Source of the DNA: Oceanospirillum sp048268485
GTDB lineage: Bacteria; Pseudomonadota; Gammaproteobacteria; Pseudomonadales; Halomonadaceae
Assembly: GCA_048268485.1 (NCBI GenBank)
Contig: JBLWVL010000010.1
Location: 1 to 64,000, forward strand
Direction of reading: 5' to 3'
DNA: 64,000 nt
Position numbers and translations under genes: made by a program. The notes beneath the pieces are model-generated. The model did not search any database and was not told where the DNA came from. It saw nothing but the letters and a program-made list of their open reading frames with translations. Below are positions 1 through 8,935 of this stretch, piece after piece. Every line of letters begins with the position of its first letter. The stretch's first letter is position 1.

Positions 1-889
1 TGGAGGAGCCGACTTCACCGGCGATAGTGCGCTGTTTGAAGTAGCCCAGGGAGATATAACCCCAAACGTCACGGTCAAAGTCGATCAGGATGGTGTTGAA
101 ACGGGCAATGGCGTCAAACAGCTCAGCGATATAATCGTGCGGCTCGATCTGAGTGGTGTACGGGTTGAAAGTCAGACCCAGGCTTTCCACAAAGATTTTG
201 GCATTTTCAGCCCAGTCGATAGACGGGTAAGCCGACAGGTGAGCGTTGTAGTTACCCACGGCACCATTGATTTTGCCCAGCAGTTCAACGGCTTCAACCT
301 GTTTAACCTGACGCTGCAGACGAGCGGCAACGTTGGCCATCTCTTTACCCAGGGTCGTAGGCGATGCTGTCTGACCGTGGGTGCGGGACAGCATCGGCTG
401 CTCGGCGTTGTTGATCGCCAGCTGACGGATCGCTTCTACCACTTCTTTCATGGTTGGCAAAACAACCTTGTCCAGTGCGCCTTTCAGCATCAGAGCGTGG
501 GACAGGTTGTTGATGTCTTCAGACGTACAGGCGAAGTGAACAAACTCAGTGATGGCCTGCAGTTCGCTATTGCCTTCGATACGCTCTTTAATGAAGTACT
601 CAACCGCTTTTACATCATGGTTGGTGGTACGTTCGATCTCTTTGATGCGCTGAGCGTCGTTTTCACTGAAGTTGGCAACCAGGTCGTTCAGAATCTGGTT
701 CGCGTTTGCACTCAGGGCAGGCACTTCTGCGATTTGATCGTGATCGGCCAGACGCTGTAACCAGCGGATTTCAACTTCAACACGGGCACGGATCAGACCA
801 AATTCACTCACCCAGGGGCGCAGGTCAGCGGTCTTAGAGCCATAACGGCCATCAACGGGGGATATTGCGGTAAGGCTGGAAAGCTGCAT
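1..889 (-). CDS. purB: Adenylosuccinate lyase, 5' part
   Basis: PurB acts in the cytoplasm in purine synthesis. It splits SAICAR to AICAR and adenylosuccinate to AMP, releasing fumarate. The reverse strand from the ATG at 887-889 opens with MQLSSLTAISPVDGRYGSK, very close to E. coli PurB, and continues for about 296 residues. It runs off the left edge inside the QRTIAGEVGSS segment, just before the catalytic signature loop, so roughly the last third of the protein is outside the window. The ribosome site is weak (AGAG). In relatives purB directly follows hflD; here an Abi-like gene lies between them. Confidence 0.95.
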   Translation of the reverse strand, partial: MQLSSLTAISPVDGRYGSKTADLRPWVSEFGLIRARVEVEIRWLQRLADHDQIAEVPALSANANQILNDLVANFSENDAQRIKEIERTTNHDVKAVEYFIKERIEGNSELQAITEFVHFACTSEDINNLSHALMLKGALDKVVLPTMKEVVEAIRQLAINNAEQPMLSRTHGQTASPTTLGKEMANVAARLQRQVKQVEAVELLGKINGAVGNYNAHLSAYPSIDWAENAKIFVESLGLTFNPYTTQIEPHDYIAELFDAIARFNTILIDFDRDVWGYISLGYFKQRTIAGEVGSS

Positions 890-1078
890 GTTTGTTACTG
901 CTCTCTATAAGCTGATTTCATGAAGTGCGCATCATACCTGAATTTAGGCTGGGGTTACACATGGCCGCGACTATAAGGGGGGGAAGCACAAGAATTTAGA
1001 ATAAAACCTGTGTAAAAGCGCTGTCGTAGTAGATCTTCTATCAGGTAGATGAATAGAGTTGTGATGATGGTGACTGCT

Positions 1079-1099
1079 CCCCGCCCGATAGGGCGAGGG
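1079..1099. repeat. GC-rich stem-loop downstream of the Abi gene
   Basis: The arms CCCCGCCC and GGGCGAGGG surround a GATA loop, just past the stop codon of the Abi-like gene. Read on the minus strand it has no following U-run, so it is not a standard intrinsic terminator. It may end the abi transcript weakly or be a boundary scar of the insertion. Confidence 0.3.
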
Positions 1100-1114
1100 T
1101 TTACGCGGTTTTTG

Positions 1115-2059
1115 CTAAGTAGGTTGCCTTTGTTGCCAAATCAGTCGCGTTTCCCAGTCAGCGGGAAAGCCCATGTGGTCGATGTCGATTTTATGGCTAT
1201 TGATCAGTTGGATGAGTCGTTGCTTCCAATGGTGCTCACCGCTGATCAGATCCATGAGATAACCCAGCATCACCAAGGTGTTATAAATTTTTCTTAAACG
1301 CCGGTCGCTATCAGGCAAATTTTGTAAGCTTTGAATCAATGCCGGGTCGCCATGGCGTGGCAGTACGGTTGTTTTGGTAAAGTCACGGTTCCACAGTCTG
1401 GAATGATGTGCACTTAAATTGCGCACTAGCGACAAATGCTCACAAAATGAGGAAAGGGTTTTTTCATCTAAGCCGTAGCTTTTACTTATGATTTGGCGGT
1501 CGGCACGCAGCTTGATATTGCTATACCAGCGGGAAAGCTGTCCCATGGTTAGCAGCTCAACACAAGCCCAAATAGGCGGTAGTGGCTCTTGGTATTTTTG
1601 CGTGAGATGTTTAATAAACTCCTCGCGACTGCGCTTCACTTCGCCTGTAAGCCTGCCAAGACTGTTGGCGTACTCTAATAAATCACCAAATAATTCTGGT
1701 TTTAAATGAGGATGTGCCGTTTGGTATTTTTGGCTCAACTGATAAGCGATTTGCGTGCGTAATGACACTTCAAAGCGTTCTATGGCATCTAGCACCAATA
1801 AGCGTAATTCACGGTCGAACACATATAGATTTAGGATTTGCTCAAACTGAGTGTCAGCTATAAAGGTATGGCTCGCACGATCTTGCTCGTAGGGCAAACA
1901 ATAGGCGGCAAAGCGATAGTAGTTTAGCTGTCTTAGATAGAACTCGGCATTTGTGATATCACTAATCACTAAGCCTCGTTGTTGGAGTAGACGGATTTGC
2001 TCAGCAAAGCTTGCAGAGGGTTTGGTAAAAGCGATTTTAGGAGGCGATTTGCGGCTCAT
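1115..2059 (-). CDS. Abi_2 (AbiD/AbiF) family abortive-infection protein, HEPN-like
   Basis: 314 residues from the ATG at 2057-2059, which has GGAAG a few bases upstream; an in-frame extension to 2116 is possible but less likely. Visible Abi_2 features are the N-terminal FYLRQLNYYRFAAYCLPYE segment, the VFDRELRLLVLDAIERFEVS helix, and the RNLSAH motif at residues 213-218. That motif is the R-x4-H pattern of HEPN ribonucleases. Abi_2 proteins are phage-defence factors that are thought to cut RNA after infection. The gene lies on the same strand as hflD and purB, in a place that is normally continuous. No antitoxin-like partner is visible, so it is probably a solo Abi gene. The family call is firm; the activity is inferred. 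Confidence 0.85.
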   Translation of the reverse strand: MSRKSPPKIAFTKPSASFAEQIRLLQQRGLVISDITNAEFYLRQLNYYRFAAYCLPYEQDRASHTFIADTQFEQILNLYVFDRELRLLVLDAIERFEVSLRTQIAYQLSQKYQTAHPHLKPELFGDLLEYANSLGRLTGEVKRSREEFIKHLTQKYQEPLPPIWACVELLTMGQLSRWYSNIKLRADRQIISKSYGLDEKTLSSFCEHLSLVRNLSAHHSRLWNRDFTKTTVLPRHGDPALIQSLQNLPDSDRRLRKIYNTLVMLGYLMDLISGEHHWKQRLIQLINSHKIDIDHMGFPADWETRLIWQQRQPT

Positions 2060-2205
2060 TTGGCTTCCAATGCTGAATAGAGTCTTTACCAGCCCCAGAA
2101 ACGAGTAACCCCTCACAGGGCGCTGATCTTACGGGTAGCGGGAGGGGTGTTGTTGAGATAACCATAGCTTCAAACTAAAAAAAGTCAATGATAGTTCTCT
2201 TAGCT

Positions 2206-2832
2206 TTATGTCTGGGATAGGCCATCCAGTGCACGAAGTATCTTCTTGCGACCTAAGAGCAGTCTCCAACGGCGCCCATCTAGCTGATGCCAAAGAATGG
2301 CTGAGCGAATACCGGCAAAGAGCAGGGCACGCACTTTTTCGGCGTTGTTAGTCTGGCGCAGAATATTGGGTTCGCCCTGCACCTGAATCCGGAAAGAAAA
2401 GGTACTGATGGTATCCTGATAAAGGCTGGCGATGCTGGCTATCACATTCTCGTGTGTCGGGGAGAAGTGATGGCTCTGCATTTTGACCTGTTCAAGGCGC
2501 TGGCCAATGGCATTGAGCATTTGGCTATCTTTACGCAGGCGCTTTTCCAGATAGAGAATGGACATCGCATAGCGTAAGACATGGGTTGAGGTGTCTGCGT
2601 CTTTGTTAATGAAGCCGCGCAGCGTTTTAACTCCTAACGCCAGGCCCTGAGGTGACCCGCCGTAGACTGCCAGGGTGTTTTCCGGGTCTGTTTCCAGAAT
2701 GCTGGTGATACTGGTTTCAAAGCTATCCTGTGCCACCATGCCTTTATTGGCCAGTTGGTGCACAAGGGCTGCGGCCTGAAATACACCAGCAAGAGCCAAA
2801 GCCTGTTCCTGATCTTGTCGGTTTGAACTCAT
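2206..2832 (-). CDS. hflD: HflD lysogenization regulator homolog (YcfC family)
   Basis: 208 residues, the usual length. The order of conserved segments matches E. coli HflD: ALALAGVFQAAALVHQLA near the start, ENTLAVYGGSPQ, and KVRALLFAGIRSAILWHQLDG near the end. In E. coli HflD is a membrane-associated protein that binds the lambda CII activator and favours lysis; its normal role is not settled. The gene lies 56 bp after mnmA in the same direction, the conserved mnmA-hflD arrangement, and is probably co-transcribed with it. The call is by family similarity and gene order. Confidence 0.95.
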   Translation of the reverse strand: MSSNRQDQEQALALAGVFQAAALVHQLANKGMVAQDSFETSITSILETDPENTLAVYGGSPQGLALGVKTLRGFINKDADTSTHVLRYAMSILYLEKRLRKDSQMLNAIGQRLEQVKMQSHHFSPTHENVIASIASLYQDTISTFSFRIQVQGEPNILRQTNNAEKVRALLFAGIRSAILWHQLDGRRWRLLLGRKKILRALDGLSQT

Positions 2833-2888
2833 AGTTGTCCCTGTATTCCTGTCGTCTGATGGTTCGGGTGTTGCATCGGGGTTTTGCT

Positions 2889-4049
2889 TCAGGTGTTATC
2901 GCGCCAGGTTTTCTCAATGACGGCACCACCAAGGCAGATATCTTCAAGATAGAAAACTACCGATTGACCCGGTGTTACGGCCCGTTGAGGCTCATCGAAG
3001 ATCACTTCGAACTCATTGTTGCCTAAAGGTTTCACGGTACAGCCCTGATCGTCCTGGCGGTAACGGGTTTTAGCCCGACATTTAAATTCGCCATCAACCG
3101 GTGGCTGGTGGGCAACCCAGTCAACGCTTTCTGTTTTAAGGCCGCGGCTGAACAGCAAAGGATGGTCAGTGCCCTGCACGGCGATCAGAATATTGTTGTC
3201 CAGATCTTTCTCGGCCACAAACCAAGGGTCTTCTGAATAGTCTTTCAGACCGCCGATGCCCAGCCCCTGACGCTGACCAATGGTGTAATACATCAGGCCG
3301 CTGTGTTTGCCAATTACATCACCGTCCGGTGTGGTAATGGTGCCCGGCTGTGCTGGCAGGTACTGTTGCAGAAAGTCTTTAAAACGACGTTCGCCGATAA
3401 AGCAGATGCCGGTGCTGTCTTTTTTACGGGCCGTAATCAGGTCGTGTTCTTCCGCAATACGGCGGACTTCAGGTTTTTCAATCTCGCCCACCGGGAACAG
3501 GGTCTTACCGATCTCGTTATGACCGACGGCATGGAGAAAGTAGCTCTGGTCTTTGTTGTTATCCAGGCCTTTCAGCAGAGTAGCTTTGCCATCCTGTTCA
3601 CCGCGACGTACATAGTGGCCGGTGGCGATCAGGTCGGCACCCAGCGCCTCAGCGTACTCCAGGAAAGCTTTAAACTTGATCTCTTTGTTGCAGAGAATGT
3701 CCGGGTTTGGGGTGCGACCGGCTTTATATTCCGCCAGAAAATGTTCAAATACGTTATCCCAGTATTCTGCAGCGAAGTTGGCTTTATGCAGTTTAATGCC
3801 GATACGGTCGCACACTGCCTGGGCGTCGGCCAGGTCTTCCTTCGCGGTGCAGTATTCCGTGCCATCATCCTCATCCCAGTTTTTCATAAACAGGCCTTCA
3901 ACCTGGTAGCCCTGCTGCATCAGAAGAACAGCTGATACGGATGAATCAACACCTCCTGACATGCCGACAATAACTTTAATCTGGCTATTGTCGGTTGCTC
4001 TGATATTAGGTGTTGGCTGAGTTTCTGAAGCGTTTTGACTGTTTGGCAT
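2889..4049 (-). CDS. mnmA: tRNA-specific 2-thiouridylase MnmA
   Basis: 386 residues. MnmA activates U34 of Lys, Glu and Gln tRNAs with ATP and installs sulfur passed along the Tus relay. The PP-loop SGGVDSS is at residues 31-37. The catalytic cysteine pair is C120 (in NPDILCNKEIKF) and C216 (in STGICFIGERRF). The C-terminal beta-barrel ends with the segment AVTPGQSVVFY. About 20 extra residues precede the usual start near IKVIVGMSGG; a later start is possible, but no internal Met fits better. It heads the mnmA-hflD unit. Confidence 0.97.
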   Translation of the reverse strand: MPNSQNASETQPTPNIRATDNSQIKVIVGMSGGVDSSVSAVLLMQQGYQVEGLFMKNWDEDDGTEYCTAKEDLADAQAVCDRIGIKLHKANFAAEYWDNVFEHFLAEYKAGRTPNPDILCNKEIKFKAFLEYAEALGADLIATGHYVRRGEQDGKATLLKGLDNNKDQSYFLHAVGHNEIGKTLFPVGEIEKPEVRRIAEEHDLITARKKDSTGICFIGERRFKDFLQQYLPAQPGTITTPDGDVIGKHSGLMYYTIGQRQGLGIGGLKDYSEDPWFVAEKDLDNNILIAVQGTDHPLLFSRGLKTESVDWVAHQPPVDGEFKCRAKTRYRQDDQGCTVKPLGNNEFEVIFDEPQRAVTPGQSVVFYLEDICLGGAVIEKTWRDNT

Positions 4050-4231
4050 GATGTTTCGCTAATCGGTTTACAGTATTTGGGTGATTTGGTGTGTTGTGAA
4101 ATTGAGCCAAATCACCTGAAGCAGGTCAGTCGGGATTATAACGGATGTTACCAGCCCGTGCAGTTAAACTCGTTGTGGCTATCTTACTGCTGTTTATCGC
4201 TAATGCTAAAGATATACCTCAAAGAGTACGG

Positions 4232-4723
4232 TTATTCAGGGTGGCTAAAGTCGGTAATCAGATTCAATGGAAAACGTTTTCCCTGACGATAATCTTCAAA
4301 GCACTTCATGACCACTTCGCTGCGCATTCGGTTTTCTTTCTCATGCTGAAGTAACTCTTTCCAACTTAACCAATGGGCGTCTTCAATACCTTCATCGAGC
4401 ACCGCATCCTGGTGGTGCTGAACGGGCTCGGCGATAAAGCAATGCCTGTGATAGGTGAGCCTCTCAGACGCTTTATTGATATAGAGGCCTTGATAGGCAC
4501 AGATACGCACTTCCCAGCGGGTCTCCTCCAGTGTTTCCCTAAGAGCTGCATCAATAAGGCTTTCATTCTTTTCGATATGGCCTGCAGGCTGATTAAGTAC
4601 TTTGCGGCCCTGGCTCCACTCTTCAACCAGCAGGAAGTGCTCTTCGCCGGTTTCTGCGTCTTTTTTAACAACAATCGTGGCTACTGTGGCATTAGGTTTC
4701 CAGACATCATCACGTGACAGCAT
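4232..4723 (-). CDS. nudJ: Nudix hydrolase, NudJ-like
   Basis: 163 residues, similar in layout to E. coli NudJ, which hydrolyses thiamine pyrophosphate precursors and nucleoside di/triphosphates. The Nudix box starts at G48 of QPAGHIEKNE and includes E54, R62-E63 and E66-E67, but the normally conserved glycine after EET is R69 (EETRW). The metal-binding glutamates are intact, so activity is expected. It sits between mnmA and rluE on the same strand, matching the conserved neighbourhood of NudJ. The C-terminal segment RQGKRFPLNLITDF resembles the NudJ ending. The substrate is not deducible from sequence alone. Confidence 0.85.
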   Translation of the reverse strand: MLSRDDVWKPNATVATIVVKKDAETGEEHFLLVEEWSQGRKVLNQPAGHIEKNESLIDAALRETLEETRWEVRICAYQGLYINKASERLTYHRHCFIAEPVQHHQDAVLDEGIEDAHWLSWKELLQHEKENRMRSEVVMKCFEDYRQGKRFPLNLITDFSHPE

Positions 4724-4774
4724 GGTAATCCTTAAGGTTTTCTCTGCAATAATCTGCAGTGTAATAAAATGGGT

Positions 4775-5470
4775 TCAGCGCTTGGGTTTGCTGGTGCCGC
4801 GTTTATGGTCTGCGCTTTTATACGATTTAGAGTGGGGGCGATTGCGGTTTTTTCCACTGCCGGGGTGAGCATTTTTTGCCGATGAGCTCTTTTTTGATAA
4901 TCCCGCTGTTGGTTTTGTGATCACCGGTAGGTTGACGTCGATCTCCTTGTACTCGCCTGTCTTTAGGCCATCTAGCTGCCAGCTGCCAATACAGGTACGG
5001 ACTAACCTTAGTGTTGGAAACCCTACTGCGGCGCTCATGCGGCGTACCTGACGATTACGGCCTTCGCTGATGATAAGCTCAACCCAGGAGGTTGGAATAT
5101 TTTTTCTTTCCCGCACCGGTGGCTGGCGAGGAGGGAAGTCGGGAGCAGCGATTTTTCGGGCCTTCGCAGGGCGGGTCAGACCATCTTTCAAAACTACCCC
5201 TTTGCGGAGTTGTTGCAGGGCCTCCTCGGTAATATCCCCCTCTACCTGAATAACGTAGGTTTTGGGTAACTTCATATCCGGGGATGCAATTCGGTGCTGT
5301 AGCTTACCGTCGTTGGTTAGCAATAACAGGCCTTCTGAGTCATAGTCCAGTCGGCCTGCCGGATAAATACCGGGCTCGGTAATAAAGTCTGCCAAGGTGT
5401 TGCGGCCTTCAGAATCCGTGAACTGCGACAGAACCTGAAAGGGCTTGTTAAACAGAATAAGTCGGCTCAT
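4775..5470 (-). CDS. rluE: 23S rRNA pseudouridine(2457) synthase RluE
   Basis: 231 residues. RluE converts U2457 of 23S rRNA to pseudouridine. The RsuA-family catalytic motif GRLDYDSEGLLLLTNDG places the nucleophile at D42. The segments IPTSWVELIISEGRNRQVRRM and VGFPTLRLVR are typical. There is no N-terminal S4 domain, as in E. coli RluE. The last 45 residues or so are Lys/Ser/Arg/His-rich and low in complexity, probably an rRNA-binding tail. nudJ follows 51 bp downstream, likely in one transcript. Confidence 0.92.
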   Translation of the reverse strand: MSRLILFNKPFQVLSQFTDSEGRNTLADFITEPGIYPAGRLDYDSEGLLLLTNDGKLQHRIASPDMKLPKTYVIQVEGDITEEALQQLRKGVVLKDGLTRPAKARKIAAPDFPPRQPPVRERKNIPTSWVELIISEGRNRQVRRMSAAVGFPTLRLVRTCIGSWQLDGLKTGEYKEIDVNLPVITKPTAGLSKKSSSAKNAHPGSGKNRNRPHSKSYKSADHKRGTSKPKR

Positions 5471-5798
5471 GGTGGTGTGATCCTCTTAGCGTTTGACAGA
5501 GTAGAAGTAAATAATGGTTGGCAGAGCAAAAGACCGATGCAGGTGCTGTATCGGGCGATATAGGGGAGTAAAATTAAAAATTCAGCATCATATACCAGAG
5601 TGGCTCCGTGATAACAGGCCATGTGAAAGCCTTTGCGTTGGCTGAGGGATGACCTGCCAATATACGTTATCTGTCAAAGTCCTGATAAAATAAGGTGTTA
5701 ACTCACTTTTGTGCATTGTGTTTCCGGTTTTTTTTATTATTCTTAGTTTATAAGTAGGTTATTAACCCCATATCTGTAGTTAGGAGAGTGGTTTGAGT

Positions 5799-5889
5799 GT
5801 TTTCAGGCTAAGCGGACTGTATCTGCGGTTAAGGCTGAATGGCTTAAGCCTCAATGAACTCTGAGACAAAATGATAGCGGCCTGAAAAC
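5799..5889. repeat. Long inverted repeat, possible structured element
   Basis: The perfect 10-bp arms GTTTTCAGGC (5799-5808) and GCCTGAAAAC (5880-5889) enclose a second imperfect stem (GGTTAAG / CTTAAGCC). The unit is about 91 bp. It could be a folded RNA, a remnant of a small non-autonomous element, or a protein-binding region upstream of clpS. Confidence 0.4.
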
Positions 5890-5922
5890 TGTGAGATTTG
5901 TCTCTTTGATCGATTTATAAAC

Positions 5923-5951
5923 TTGAGTTTGACCTAATCTGTGCTTATTTT
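5923..5951 (+). promoter_or_regulatory. Likely sigma-70 promoter for clpS-clpA
   Basis: A -35 TTGAGT (5923-5928), a 17-base spacer and a -10 TATTTT (5946-5951) place a start site near 5958, about 50 bases before the clpS ATG. Confidence 0.5.
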
Positions 5952-6006
5952 TTAGCTAAAGCGCGTTTTAAACAGAACTTAAAAATAGAGGATTAGCGAT
6001 ACCGTC

Positions 6007-6369
6007 ATGGCAAACCCTTATTTCACCATCGTTAATCAGGATGACTTTTCAGATCCTTACCAGGGCGACGGTGACAGCGGAGTGGCCGTCGCTCCGTCAA
6101 AACCAGAGCTTCAGCGTCCTCCTATGTACAAAGTTGTGATGTTGAATGATGACTACACACCAATGGAGTTTGTTGTTGAAGTGCTCTCCGTGTTTTTTAA
6201 TATGGATGAGGAGAAAGCCACGCAAGTCATGCTGGCAGTGCACACCCAAGGCAAGGGTGTGTGCGGAATATTTACCAGGGATATTGCTGAAACCAAGTGT
6301 GCCCAGGTAAATCAGTGCTCAAGAGAATATGAACATCCACTGATGTGTGATATTGAGCAGGCTGATTGA
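6007..6369 (+). CDS. clpS: ATP-dependent Clp protease adaptor ClpS
   Basis: 120 residues. ClpS recognises proteins with destabilising N-terminal residues (Leu, Phe, Tyr, Trp) and hands them to ClpAP. The core MYKVVMLNDDYTPMEFVVEVL includes the N-degron pocket residues (NDDYTPMEFV), followed by the MLAVHTQGKGVCG helix and the EHPLMCDIEQA ending. The N-terminal 38 residues are an unstructured, variable extension. clpA begins 78 bp downstream, so the two are probably co-transcribed. bpt and aat, which create N-degrons, lie just beyond infA. Confidence 0.97.
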   Translation: MANPYFTIVNQDDFSDPYQGDGDSGVAVAPSKPELQRPPMYKVVMLNDDYTPMEFVVEVLSVFFNMDEEKATQVMLAVHTQGKGVCGIFTRDIAETKCAQVNQCSREYEHPLMCDIEQAD

Positions 6370-6447
6370 AGCTGTAAGGGCTGATACCGGAATCGATCCC
6401 GGAACAAAAAGGGCCGATATAAAAAAGCGGCAAGAGAGGGTAGTCCC

Positions 6448-8727
6448 ATGTTAAGCAAAGACCTCGAATCAACGTTAAATGCTGCATTCACCGTAGCCCG
6501 TAGCAGGCGCCATGAGTTTATGACAGTTGAACACCTGTTGTTGGCGCTATTAGATAATGAATCTGCCGCACGTGTATTGCACGCCTGTGGCGCTAACCTG
6601 AATAAGCTGCGTATCGAGTTGCAGGATTTTATTAACTCGACAACGCCCTTGATTCCTGATGATCAGTTGGAGCGTGAGACTCAGCCGACACTGGGTTTTC
6701 AGCGAGTGCTTCAGCGCGCTGTTTTCCATGTTCAGTCTTCCGGTAAAAGTGAAGTCACCGGTGCAAATGTGCTGGTGGCGATCTTTAGCGAGCAGGAAAG
6801 TCAGGCTGTTTACTTCCTGCGTCAGCAGAATGTAGCTCGTGTAGATGCGGTGAACTATATCTCTCACGGTATCTCCAAGGTTGCAGGGCACGAAGCTCCC
6901 ATGGAGCAGGACTCGCAGCACGAAGAGTCTGAAGATGGTGCTCAGGAAGGTAGCGCAAATAACCCGCTGACCGGGTATTCCACCAATCTGAATGAACAGG
7001 CCCGTCTTGGTCGTATTGACCCTCTGGTTGGTCGCGAGCATGAGGTGGAACGTGTAATTCAGATTCTGGCTCGTCGCCGTAAAAACAACCCGCTGCTAGT
7101 GGGGGAAGCCGGCGTCGGTAAAACAGCTATCGCTGAAGGTTTGGCCAAGCGCATCATTGATGGCGAGGTGCCCGACGTTATTGAGGATAGCGTGGTGTAC
7201 TCTCTGGATATGGGGGCCTTATTGGCAGGTACAAAGTACCGGGGTGATTTTGAGAAGCGTTTGAAAGCGCTTCTGGGGGAGCTGAAAAAACAGCCCCATG
7301 CGATTTTGTTTATTGATGAAATCCATACAATTATTGGTGCCGGTGCGGCGTCCGGTGGAGTAATGGATGCGTCTAATCTTTTGAAGCCTCTGCTCAGCTC
7401 TGGTGAGATCCGCTGTATCGGTTCGACCACATTTCAGGAGTTTCGCGGTATTTTTGAGAAAGATCGCGCTTTGGCTCGTCGCTTCCAGAAAGTGGATGTT
7501 ATGGAGCCGAGCGTGGACGACACCATTGAGATTCTTAAAGGTTTACGCAGCCGTTTTGAGAAACACCATGAGCTGAAATATACCAACGAAGCTCTGGAGG
7601 CCGCCGCTACTTTAGCTGACCGCTATATCAATGATCGCCATATGCCGGATAAGGCTATTGATGTGGTCGATGAAGCGGGGGCTTATCAGCGTCTGCAGAA
7701 GGAAGAGGATCGTGTTGATACTATTGATGTGGAGCAGGTTGAAGCGGTTGTCGCTAAGATTGCCCGTATCCCGCCGAAAAGTGTTACCACCTCTGACAAG
7801 AAAGTATTGAAAGATCTGGAGAAGAACCTGCAAATGCTGGTGTTTGGTCAGGATGATGCGATCACATCCATGTCCAATGCGATCAAACTGTCCCGGGCTG
7901 GTCTGAAAGCACCTGAGAAGCCGATCGGTTCTTTCTTGTTTGCTGGCCCTACAGGCGTTGGTAAGACAGAGGTGAGTAAGCAGCTGGCTCATATTATGGG
8001 TATTGAGCTGATTCGCTTTGATATGTCTGAGTATATGGAGCGTCATACTGTTTCGCGATTGATCGGCGCACCTCCGGGTTATGTTGGTTATGACCAGGGT
8101 GGCCTGTTAACAGAGGCTGTCACCAAGAACCCGCATTGTGTATTGCTGCTTGATGAAATTGAGAAAGCGCATCCGGAAGTCTTCAACCTGCTGCTGCAGG
8201 TGATGGATCATGGCACCCTGACTGACAATAATGGTCGTAAAGCAGATTTCCGTAACGTGGTGCTGATTATGACCACAAATGCCGGTGCTGAGGCGATCAG
8301 TCGTCGCTCCATAGGTTTTTCTCATCAGGACCACAGTACCGATGGTATGGAGGTGATCCGTAAGACCTTTACACCGGAATTCCGTAATCGTCTGGATGGC
8401 ATTATTCAGTTCTCCGCACTGAACTTTGAAATGATCCGTAATGTGGTTGATAAGTTCCTGGTAGAGTTACAGGCGCAGCTGGATGAGAAGAAAGTACAGT
8501 TGGTGCTGGATGATGATGCTAAGAACTGGTTGGCGGAAAATGGCTATGACCCTGAGATGGGGGCTCGCCCGATGGCGCGCCTGATTCAGGAAAAGATCAA
8601 AAAACCGTTAGCGGAGATTATACTCTTTGGTGATCTTGCTGATACCGGTGGAGGTGAAGTGCATGTTTCGTTGGATGATAATGGCGAAATAGTACTTGAG
8701 GCCGAAAAAGCTGGCGAGGTTGCCTGA
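6448..8727 (+). CDS. clpA: ClpAP protease ATPase subunit ClpA
   Basis: 759 residues, the same length as E. coli ClpA. The Clp N-domain (about 1-145) starts MLSKDLESTLNAAF. The first AAA+ module has Walker A GEAGVGKT with K225 and Walker B ILFIDEIH. The second has Walker A GPTGVGKT with K506 and Walker B VLLLDEIEKAH. The ClpP-docking loop reads IGF (622-624); E. coli ClpA has IGL, while IGF is the ClpX form. ClpA unfolds substrates, including those brought by ClpS, and feeds them to ClpP. A strong terminator follows at 8761. Confidence 0.98.
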   Translation: MLSKDLESTLNAAFTVARSRRHEFMTVEHLLLALLDNESAARVLHACGANLNKLRIELQDFINSTTPLIPDDQLERETQPTLGFQRVLQRAVFHVQSSGKSEVTGANVLVAIFSEQESQAVYFLRQQNVARVDAVNYISHGISKVAGHEAPMEQDSQHEESEDGAQEGSANNPLTGYSTNLNEQARLGRIDPLVGREHEVERVIQILARRRKNNPLLVGEAGVGKTAIAEGLAKRIIDGEVPDVIEDSVVYSLDMGALLAGTKYRGDFEKRLKALLGELKKQPHAILFIDEIHTIIGAGAASGGVMDASNLLKPLLSSGEIRCIGSTTFQEFRGIFEKDRALARRFQKVDVMEPSVDDTIEILKGLRSRFEKHHELKYTNEALEAAATLADRYINDRHMPDKAIDVVDEAGAYQRLQKEEDRVDTIDVEQVEAVVAKIARIPPKSVTTSDKKVLKDLEKNLQMLVFGQDDAITSMSNAIKLSRAGLKAPEKPIGSFLFAGPTGVGKTEVSKQLAHIMGIELIRFDMSEYMERHTVSRLIGAPPGYVGYDQGGLLTEAVTKNPHCVLLLDEIEKAHPEVFNLLLQVMDHGTLTDNNGRKADFRNVVLIMTTNAGAEAISRRSIGFSHQDHSTDGMEVIRKTFTPEFRNRLDGIIQFSALNFEMIRNVVDKFLVELQAQLDEKKVQLVLDDDAKNWLAENGYDPEMGARPMARLIQEKIKKPLAEIILFGDLADTGGGEVHVSLDDNGEIVLEAEKAGEVA

Positions 8728-8760
8728 TCATCTTTCGGTAAGTCTTTGCTGTATAGATAA

Positions 8761-8785
8761 AACCCTGCTTCGGTAGGGTTTTTTT
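8761..8785 (+). terminator. Intrinsic terminator of clpS-clpA
   Basis: The stem AACCCT/AGGGTT with a GCTTCGGT loop is followed by seven Ts, 34 bp after the clpA stop codon. Confidence 0.85.
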
Positions 8786-8842
8786 ATTCCTGCGGCTCAG
8801 GGTTGGCAGAGGAAAGGGTGAGCTACCTGGTTGGCTGCAGCC

Positions 8843-8892
8843 AAAAAAAAGCCCAACTTATTCAGAGTAGATCAGAATAAGTTGGGCTTTTT
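8843..8892 (-). terminator. Intrinsic terminator of infA
   Basis: The long arms GCCCAACTTATTC and GAATAAGTTGGGC flank an 11-base loop. Runs of A and T lie on both sides, so it can stop transcription from infA (minus strand) and also serve as a second stop for clpA. Confidence 0.85.
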
Positions 8893-8935
8893 CAGAAGCT
8901 ATATCGCTACCTCCTTGGCGGGAGGCTCCGTAATA

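Larger units (their letters stand above)
5471..6006. other. 536-bp divergent intergenic region without a gene
   Basis: This gap separates rluE (leftward) from clpS (rightward). In Pseudomonas this position holds icd, idh and cspD. No cold-shock motif or other coding stretch was found here. It contains a long inverted repeat (5799-5889) and a good sigma-70 promoter in front of clpS (5923-5951). Confidence 0.7.
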
